The position numbers were made by a program, and so were the translations under genes. A DNA stretch of 64,000 nucleotides from Notolepis coatsorum (lineage: Eukaryota > Chordata > Actinopteri > Aulopiformes > Paralepididae). Location of the stretch: contig OZ020594.1 in NCBI GenBank assembly GCA_963971535.1, positions 116,719,127-116,783,126 of the forward strand, read 5' to 3'. Below the pieces are notes generated by a model that did no database searches, was not told where the DNA came from, and saw only the letters and a program-made list of their open reading frames with translations. Position 1 is the stretch's first letter. Each line of letters begins with the position of its first letter. Positions 56,449 to 64,000 of the stretch are shown here, piece by piece.

Positions 56449-56576
56449 CTCTTTTTGGCATGTGGAATTCAAAACTAAGTTCACCCCCCTTCCCAAAATA
56501 TAACTTGCTCAAACTAAGGGTTGGATGTTGTTCTTTCAGCCCACGCACACCACAGACAGAGAGATTACCTGTAATG

Positions 56577-56680
56577 GACCTATCTCAAACCCTGCCCTCT
56601 TTTCTTGATCCTCCAATCACAACTGTCGCTTACCTCGGACAAACTTTATCAAGAAAAGAGGGCAGGGTTTGAGATAGGTC
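56577..56680. repeat. Perfect 33-bp hairpin, 38-nt loop
   Basis: 56577-56609 (gacctatctcaaaccctgcc ...) is the exact reverse complement of 56648-56680. No mismatch in 33 pairs. Confidence 0.97.
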
Positions 56681-56743
56681 TATTTAGCATAGCCTCATAG
56701 TAAACTACGGATGAGTCAGTAGCGGTCAACCAGCACCTGCTAA

Positions 56744-57180
56744 CGGGTCTTTTGCTCAACTGGTTAGTGCGGCTGCCTATGGATCCTATGGTCACGGGTT
56801 CAAATACCCAATACACAGACTTGGCTGACAGAAGGAGCGCGTTCAGTGCTAGACTAAGACTCCCTAAATGTAGCACTGAACGGCACAGGAAGTCCTTCAT
56901 TCCGAAAGCCATCAGACTTTCTAATGCATCACTGTGCCTCACTGCATCACTGAGCACAGGGTGACAGTACTATCTTCCTGGACTTTTAAACCAACATAGT
57001 ACAATTTTACACTTACTGTTTATTTTATATTAGAATGTAACATAGGAAATGTATATCCCGGACCATATTTTATTCTTAGGCTTATTTTTATTTGTGACTT
57101 GTTTTTGTTTACCTAAATGTTTACTGTGAGCGATTTGTAGTGCCAAATTTAGGAATAAAAGTATTTCTATTCTAAATATC
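56744..57180 (+). mobile_element. tRNA-like head followed by a LINE 3' end
   Basis: 56744-56806 has A-box-like tgctcaactggttagtgc and B-box gggttcaaatacc. From 56810 the sequence encodes DRRSAFSARLRLPKCSTERH and RKSFIPKAIRLSNAS, a Rex1/CR1-type LINE C-terminus, then a 3' UTR ending ttctattctaaat. Either a SINE sharing its LINE tail, or two adjacent insertions. Confidence 0.5.
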
Positions 57181-57445
57181 TCGGTTACAGTATGGTTAAC
57201 GCAAACGACACCTTAGAAGACCTACCAGAGGAAGACAGCCGGGGGCAGTTTCTTTTCACAATCTAATATAAATTTTCACAATTTTCACTATTGCTGCTAT
57301 TTTTTACATAAATGCTATACCAACGCTGCTCAACTGCTGCTTTAATGTTCTTTAAAGTTTAAGACTCGCTATGGTAGATTATAGTTCCCAGACACTTCTC
57401 TGGAACTTAACTCACTAGCTTAGCCGCCTAGCCCCATAAGTGGAC
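57181..57445. other. Unassigned sequence
   Basis: No gene, TIR or tandem structure recognised. Confidence 0.4.
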
Positions 57446-58113
57446 ATCACCCCGCGGATATGTCCCCCTGTAAAGACTGCTGTGGACATCTACAGACGAC
57501 ATGTCCCCCTGTAAAGACTGCTGTGGACATCTACAGACCATATGTCCCCCTGTAAAGACTGCTGTGGACATCTACAGACGATATGTCCCCCTGTAAAGAC
57601 TGCTGTGGACATCTACAGACGATATGTCCCCCTGTAAAGACTGCTGTGGACATCTACAGACGATATGTCCCCCTGTAAAGACTGCTGTGGACATCTACAT
57701 ACGATATGTCCCCCTGTAAAGACTGCTGTGGACATCTACAGACGATATGTCCCCCTGTAAAGACTGCTGTGGACATCTACAGACGACATGTCCCCCTGTA
57801 AAGACTGCTGTGGACATCTACAGACCATATGTCCCCCTGTAAAGACTGCTGTGGACATCTACAGACCATATGTCCCCCTGTAAAGACTGCTGTGGACATC
57901 TACAGACGATATGTCCCCCTGTAAAGACTACTGTGGACATCTACAGACGATATGTCCCCCTGTAAAGACTGCTGTGGACATCTACAGATGACATGTCCCC
58001 CTGTAAAGACTGCTGTGGACATCTACAGATGATATGTCCCCCTGTAAAGACTGCTGTGGACATCTACAGTCCATGTGGACATCTACAGTCCATATGTCCC
58101 CCTGTAAAGACTG
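57446..58113 (+). repeat. Minisatellite, 41-bp unit, ~16 copies
   Basis: tgtggacatctacagacgat atgtccccctgtaaagactg c repeated at exact 41-bp steps from 57481; variation is concentrated at the cga/cca/tga position before atgtcc. Each unit contains ggacat and atgtcc as a short inverted pair. Confidence 0.98.
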
Positions 58114-58430
58114 CTACCTCTTTGTTCTACCGTCAATGCTCGTGCATGATTATCCATATATGGTAATGAAACACCCCCCATGGGATGTAAAATAATGGAC
58201 AGACCCGAGCGAACTATGAGAAACTCCACGAGCGAGATTGTTCACGGACGCGCTGTCAACCAAGAAGACACAACCCGTGTTATGGGATAAATAAAAGGCT
58301 GGCAGACTTGTACACGGTGATGTCAGATATCAACGACTCCCTATAAGACCATTGCTGCAATTCTGCCTGGACAGCTCAAAATACTAATAAAGACCGTTCG
58401 TTAACCACTGTTTGGCATTGGTGTGTCATT
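58114..58430 (+). promoter_or_regulatory. LTR-like promoter/poly(A) block
   Basis: ggataaataaaaggctgg (TATA-like, ~58281) and taataaagacc (poly(A), ~58384) are ~100 bp apart, as in an LTR; the end ggtgtgtca near 58427 may be a U5 end. The start was not found; the adjoining minisatellite may belong to the U3. Confidence 0.35.
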
Positions 58431-58570
58431 ATAACCATGCTGGAATATGAATTAGTTCGATTGGCTACCGGGTATAATATGATTTGTAGAGGCATATGAT
58501 ACAATCTATTTTGTTGTCGGTATTAGGTAGCCTATATGAATTACATATAATAGCAGCCAGCCCATAGCCT

Positions 58571-58741
58571 ACATTATGTAAGGGATAATGTATAGTTACG
58601 AGGTCATTGTCGCAAAATAATTGACCGACACGGAGTTTAAAATACCGAGCCGCCTCGGCGAGGTGTTTTAAACCTCAGTGAAGGTCAATTATTTTGCGAT
58701 GATGACCGAGTATAGCTATACATTATCCCGCTTATTACATG
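58571..58741. repeat. Long imperfect palindrome (foldback MITE)
   Basis: gggataatgtatag..ggtcattgtcgcaaaataattg acc on the left pairs with ggtcaattattttgcgatga ..ctatacattatccc on the right; the stem continues inward through gtttaaaa / ttttaaac to a ccgcctcggcgagg turn. Confidence 0.9.
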
Positions 58742-59304
58742 GTTAACTTACTAACAATATACCTAATTCATTTGACAAATCGCAGTTGTTCTGTGGCTCT
58801 GTCAGCCCAAATAAAGTGATTATTATTATCGCGGGCAGCCCGGCAGGTGTGTCTGATTGGCTGCACTGAAACAGTGTGAGTCAGTGGGGCTTGATTACTC
58901 CAGCTGCAAAAAACAATAATCACCGGTGGTTATCGAAAAATAATTCACCGCTGTCGGGGGCTATTGACCAATCACAAGCAAGCATTTCGGCGAATGTGAA
59001 AACGCCATGTAATAAGCAACAGTAACTTGCGCATATATAATAGCACATGGCACAGCCCTGCGAACCCTGCACAATAAACTAACTTGATCATTAATCTAGC
59101 TGTTGTATCTTTACGCTTATGAAAACATTAAATAATATGTATAGACTATAGGTTGTCGCTTTGCATTAATAGCCTATATTCTCAAATGGCATTTAATGGC
59201 TATCCGACTCCTCGCTATCCTCGCGGACGGACCAGTATACCTTATATCATATCATATTCATATTCATATCATAGTTTACTCTATCAGCCTACCCAGCATG
59301 TAAT
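58742..59304. other. Unassigned sequence flanking the palindrome
   Basis: acatggttaac at 58738 and gccatgtaataagc at 59004 suggest the palindrome is one end of a ~430-bp element. No gene seen. Confidence 0.4.
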
Positions 59305-59318
59305 ACGTTCTTTGTTAG

Positions 59319-59584
59319 AACTCAACTCGTTATTATTTTGCGCATAGATTGCAGAAATACAGGAACGTTTTGATTTATATTTAAAAGGCTTTGACATTGT
59401 AAAACTAAATAAGTGAAATTCTGTAAGCAGAATACAAGTCATATCACCCACACGATATATGCTCTGTATCCAGAGCATGTATGCTTTTCATTCATTTAAA
59501 ACACAATGGCAAAGCCTTTTAAATATAATCAAAACGTTCCCGTGTTTCTGTGGACTGTGCGCAAAATAATAACGAGTTGAGTTA
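59319..59584. repeat. Foldback element, ~80-bp arms
   Basis: Left arm actcaactcgttattatttt gcgca ... tttaaaaggctttgacattg (59319-59398); right arm is its reverse complement (59503-59584) with a few mismatches. Confidence 0.9.
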
Positions 59585-60145
59585 AGCGGAGCGCAGTCAG
59601 TACACCCCGTATATTGCGATAACGCTATATATAAACCATGCTGCATTCAGAAAGACCTATTATTCCAAATGCTATTTATAGGGTTTTGACCATAATTACA
59701 CTACTGTTGCTATTTTACAATGAACTATAATGAATTACAGGCCATACAGAACACGCCTGTGTTGAAACTAATGCACGGAAGCTTATTTCCGCGTAGTAAT
59801 ATTCATATTCTACCACCGGGCGCCAGGTACGCATGCTCCGAGCTGTGCGTAGATACAGTATACGCACAAAGTCAAGCACAAGTTCAAAAGTCCCACACTT
59901 TGCTTAGAAATTATCTGTGCGCACGCAATGTTGATAGGCCCAGGTGGGCAGCACGTGACTCTCAGGTAAAACACAAACCTGTCAACAGAATGGAAACCTC
60001 TTCATGATGTCATAAAGCATCAAGACCAACACACAGGATTACATTTATTTAGTAATTATTCTGAATAGATATCAGAAGCATTAACGAATTATTAATTTAT
60101 TAATGTATTTTCTTTCATGTATTTGTTGCCTATACTGAAATAAAC
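59585..60145. other. Unassigned sequence
   Basis: An open frame at 59720-60007 has no recognisable motif; I see no repeat ends. Confidence 0.4.
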
Positions 60146-60807
60146 CAGTGGCGTCGTTTCAGTAAAAGCCAAGGTATGGCAATTAGGGAGGGTGGAGGGG
60201 TGAAGGGGGTGTTTCCCCCCCTTGGTGTTATTTCTTTGTCAAATCAGTTGCGCAATAGTCACTTTTGGTGAGTTGTTTCTATACAATTCACTTATATGAC
60301 ATTTAGGTATGACACAGGACTACACAGGCATTTTTAGTATAGAAATGTGTCAACAGACTAAAGCAGGGAAACACAATATTTTGCATACAAATTATGCAGG
60401 ATGTAATATCATAACTGTCTATAATTTTTCTTGCAATTGAGCCAATTTTCCTCAGGTACGGTTTTGAGGTGTGTGTTCAACAGAGTGTAACTATCAAAAA
60501 CATGTTCAAAAAAAGTATGGGTTACTGAATGCTGAACTGCACTGTTATAATCACTAAGCCATTGTAAGACCACCTGTGTCCCTGTATCACTTGTCTCTGC
60601 TGCCCTTTGATAAAAAAAACTTCTGTATGTCCATTTTCCTTTTTTTGGTGGCATATTTGAGTTAGTCACCTATAGTAAAACTCACCTAGTAAAATTGAGA
60701 TAATTGACAATATCAAAACATGCTAGCGCTGTACCGAATAGTTCGAAGCTTTGTTCATAATGTTGACATTCGAATTCTAAATCAACATAAAAAAAATGTT
60801 AATTATA

Positions 60808-60849
<42 letters not shown>

Positions 60850-60899
60850 GCCAAGGTATGGCGAGTGCCATACCTTGCCATACCAGAACGACGCCCCTG
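60146..60899. mobile_element. hAT element (Buster-like ends), TSD AAATAAAC
   Basis: CAGTGGCGTCGTTTCAG / CAGAACGACGCCCCTG ends; AAATAAAC at 60138-60145 and 60900-60907. ccaaggtatggc occurs near both ends. Contains a (TA)n run at ~60818. No transposase. Confidence 0.93.
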
Positions 60900-60907
60900 A
60901 AATAAAC

Positions 60908-61340
60908 ACGAGCACAGCATAATAAATGTTTCCGTTTTTCTTTTCTTTATGTAATGTTTCACGTTTTATGTGTTGAAGATTTCGGTTTAATTTATTTGTG
61001 CAATTGACAAAAGACTAAAACAAATATACAATAAGAATGTAAAAAGCACAGGTTGCGTAAAAAAACGAAATAATAATAATAATTGCACTCAGTATAACTT
61101 TCTCTATTAAAAGTGTGTAATATTCAGAGATGGCCTGATTCTCAGGGTCGCGTTCTCGTCAAACAGTGAAGCCTGAAGGCCTAAAGCTGCCGACCAGAGG
61201 AGGGTTTTAATCCCGTTTAAATTGTCTACCAGGTTTCTTCAGGGAAATTGGAAATTGTATGAAATTCTCCTTCCAGGTGATGTATACAAATCAGCTGTCA
61301 CTTTGTAAACAACAATTATGGAATGACCAATTTGAGGGTG
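60908..61340. other. Unassigned sequence
   Basis: No gene, repeat end or RNA recognised. Confidence 0.4.
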
Positions 61341-62526
61341 TAGTAAATTCCCACAGACTTTCTACAATAATTTGAGGTTATTGTAGCACAATACAATGAG
61401 ATTGATTATCTGGAAGGAGGAGGAAAGATTCATACTTGATAGAATTGTTGGTCTCCTCATTCTGACTTAGCAGATGAGGAATAAAACGTTTACGCCAGAC
61501 AAACCAGAATTGTATTTCAACTCAGCTGATTTATTTGATTCAGGGCCAAGGGTGAATAAAAGGTTGACTTCTACATACAAAAGATGATCAGAGAATATTA
61601 ACAGCTGTCTGTTGTACAGAAATATCACAATCAGGTTTGCATCTCAAACCTAAATACTGCACATCAAACAGTCACTTGGTTAACATAATTTGAACATACA
61701 TTGACTATGCTGTACACATTTATACATGAGTAAATCTGGTTTCAGATATTAAGGATTTACACTAAACTTTAAACAACAAATGGTGTTTTCCCATGATTTT
61801 ACTCACATAAAATGCATCAGCTCACAGTAGTCTCTGGGTGGACGAAGCGGTGGTGGAGCCGCAGACCTGGGTTGGTGGTCTGGGCTCCAGAATAACACTT
61901 TGTCGGCCCTTATATCCTATAATTTCTAGCCAATAATAGCACATGGTTGGTCCAATCCAGCGTCTTCTTGTGGGGGGTTGGGTCTTGTCTCCAGGTGGGG
62001 TCGTGTGAATAGCCCCCTCCTTTGGGCTATGGCTTCTCATGTTTGGACAGAGAGGGGGGCCTGCCTATGGCCCCCGTCGTTGTCGTCCTCCAGTGAACAG
62101 AAGGGGGGTCTTGGTGGCCCCCGTCGATGTGGTGGATCTTGACTTCAGTGAACAGAGGGGCCTATTACCATACAGTACTACAGTCTCGTGTGGGGGTGGA
62201 GAATGGCTCTCTGTCACCCCTGTATCCATCCATATTTAGCACTGAAAACCCACTCTGCTTGTTGCCAGAGTAGCTGTGATGACTTATATTTAGAGTGAGT
62301 CACCATTTCGTCTGTGGGGTGCAACTTATTTACATAGTCTTTGTTGTCCCCTGATTACATTAGCTTGAGGGGCTTTTTATGACCGCAACTGTTCTCCTAC
62401 ATACCATTTGGGTAAGCAGTCTTCTTATGAGAGGGGGTTGGTGTGGAATGTCTGTCTCTCCTACATTATGACTCTCTAATTATTCACACCTATTATTTAT
62501 GAAATTCAACGTCAATATTTACCACA
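61341..62526 (-). mobile_element. Retrovirus-like 3' LTR, minus orientation
   Basis: Minus strand begins TGTGGTAAATATTGACG directly after a PPT (aaagtggggaaa). TATA-like GGATATAAGGG (~61910) and poly(A) signal AATAAA (~61486) follow. The end ...GGGAATTTACTACA (61341) is similar to the LTR end at 35675. Left boundary tentative; no TSD found. Confidence 0.55.
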
Positions 62527-64000
62527 TTTCCCCACTTTGACAATTCTCATTGTCACATACGGTATATTGACTTGATTTTCTATACATACTAACCATACAA
62601 TTTAATAATAAAAATCATTTTTTTCAAAATAACAATAATTTCTTCAAATTTCTCAATTTTTCCTTTTTTCTCACATTTCTTTTTCCATTATTCTTTGGTA
62701 CATATCATCAATTTGCTTTTTCCTTCTTGAGGCTCATTAGCCAAAGGCCCACCTTTTAAACAACAACTTTTGGGTTTGTTGAAAACAATAAAACAATTTA
62801 ATCTAATCATTATACATTTAAAGTAAAACACAATTTTTTAAAATTATGGTATCCGTTTACATGATCTGTGGAGACACAGAGATTATTCTTCATTCTTTCA
62901 TACATTTTGCTTCTCCTCTCCTGTTAATTCCTTTTCCAAGTCAGCCCAATCACATTTTGCATAATCAACTCAGTTGGTCTTCTCACCTCTCCCCCCTTTT
63001 ATGAACATCCCTATGGACATAAACCTTACCACCTCTGCGCACAGACGGACAGGGAGGGCGGAGCAGCACCCAAGGGAAAAAAAAATGTTCACCAGAAATT
63101 ACCGGCCATAACCTACACCTAATCTCCTACCTATGTGTATGCGCTTAGTTCAGTACTCTCGCGTTGTGTCATAATCTATATCAGTCGTTACCGTTCAGTC
63201 ACTTCCCGTCCAACATACCAACCAATCACACAGAGGCCCTTGTTCAACGCTTTGGTTGCACAGTCTCCGACCGTTTTCACCCCCCCCCCTCCACCCCATG
63301 TCGGCCAGCCTCAGCTGAAGCCAACGTTTGTAGGCCTGGACCTTGTCATATTCTGTCCCATGACTGTATTTCCATGGATCTACAGACGAACGACTCCGTC
63401 AGTCTGGAGGTATGTCTCAACCTCCGGCCTTTGTATTCGGGGCTATATTGAAGGAGGGGCCGCGTCTACAAGTGACCTCTTTCCACAGTCCAACAACCTC
63501 CCACAGGAACTGACCGAACGGGTTCACACCCTCGTGTCATAATCTAATGAAATGTATTCCTACACATTTTCCCCATGATCCCTCCACTTGTGATGGTCCA
63601 TCCTCCCTCTCCGACTGAACTGCAAGGGAACAAGAACACAAAACAAATTTTCTTTACACAATATGTCAAATATTCCTCAAGAGAAGCCAAATGTTTAAAC
63701 CATTATGCAAACGTAATAGGACCACTTAACTGCCATTGATCTGTCCCAATGCATCCTCACGCTTCAACCGTCCCCTCACCAGATCATAGAGAAACAACAA
63801 ACAAAAGGCAAATAATAAAAAAAAAAAAAAAAAAACATTCCAACAGATGTGAAAGCAAATGAAATTAACCAGCTCCAACCGCAGACCACCTCAATGGTTA
63901 TTCAGAAAGAAAAGAAAAGAAATCAAAACTCTACATCTAAACCTTTCATAACCAAAACAGTAAATCAACACATCTCATCACGCAACCGTACCATTCACAC
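62527..64000 (-). mobile_element. 3' internal region of a retrovirus-like element (continues beyond the window)
   Basis: Begins with the PPT and a short hairpin (tgacaatgagaattgtca). Pyrimidine-rich on the plus strand to ~62750. No envelope or pol motif seen in this part; 63135-63542 (plus) is open but featureless. Confidence 0.4.

Noticed and set aside
56744-56806. tRNA gene
   Set aside because: Acceptor stem does not pair convincingly and a LINE tail follows; treated as SINE-like.
57446-58113. CRISPR-like array
   Set aside because: No unique spacers; it is a plain head-to-tail minisatellite in a eukaryotic genome.
63135-63542. 135-codon plus-strand ORF as a gene
   Set aside because: No motif, contains a proline run from poly-C, and lies antisense in a retrovirus-like element.

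Overview
This is a repeat-saturated stretch of a vertebrate genome, very probably a teleost fish. The only clear host coding sequence is the last exon of a C2H2 zinc-finger gene at the left edge (1-388, minus). The rest is a palimpsest of transposable elements. Rex1-type and L2-type LINEs, a Swimmer-like L1, tRNA-derived SINEs, a BEL/Pao and a Gypsy element, retrovirus-like LTR elements, and at least thirteen hAT insertions whose 8-bp target-site duplications (TSDs) can be read directly. This mixture is typical of fish.

Layout. 1-3480: zinc-finger exon, its intron, an old hAT (862-3333) holding a 136-bp tandem array and an LTR-like block. 3846-7245: a hAT MITE and a broken L1 interrupted by a Rex1-like LINE 3' end. 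7919-18342: a hAT into which a 9,958-bp LTR element (8265-18222, minus) jumped. Its 1,633-bp LTRs look identical, it has a 5-bp TSD and a tRNA-Asn-type primer site, and it encodes only one 811-codon Gag-like ORF whose N-terminus is a captured piece of the host tight-junction gene cingulin. 18343-23675: hAT relics, LINE tails, SINE. 23795-26237: 5'-truncated L2. 26240-32010: BEL/Pao element, interrupted by a SINE, itself interrupted by a 3.2-kb DNA transposon (27044-30255) with long compound inverted repeats, a 9-bp TSD and a 607-codon RNase-H-fold transposase-like ORF that I cannot place in a named superfamily. 32480-36300: retroviral gag remnant, repeated blocks and an LTR. 37307-37785: SINE. 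38464-42843: Gypsy fragment split by a nearly complete hAT (38879-42176). 42844-48234: hAT carrying an L2 with a 2A-like motif. 48238-56430: second copy of the zinc-finger intron, blown apart by nested hATs and a Rex1. 56577-60900: hairpins, a 41-bp minisatellite, foldback elements, a hAT. 61340-64000: LTR and 3' internal part of another retrovirus-like element.

How the parts relate. Nothing here works as a host pathway. The useful reading is chronological: clean TSDs give the order of insertion (Pao, then SINE, then long-TIR transposon; hAT, then LTR element). Non-autonomous elements predominate (deleted hATs, SINEs, a gag-only LTR element), implying active partners elsewhere in the genome. 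The strongest candidates for something undescribed are the cingulin-capturing gag-only element and the long-TIR transposon. All family names come from recognising motifs by eye; no database was consulted.
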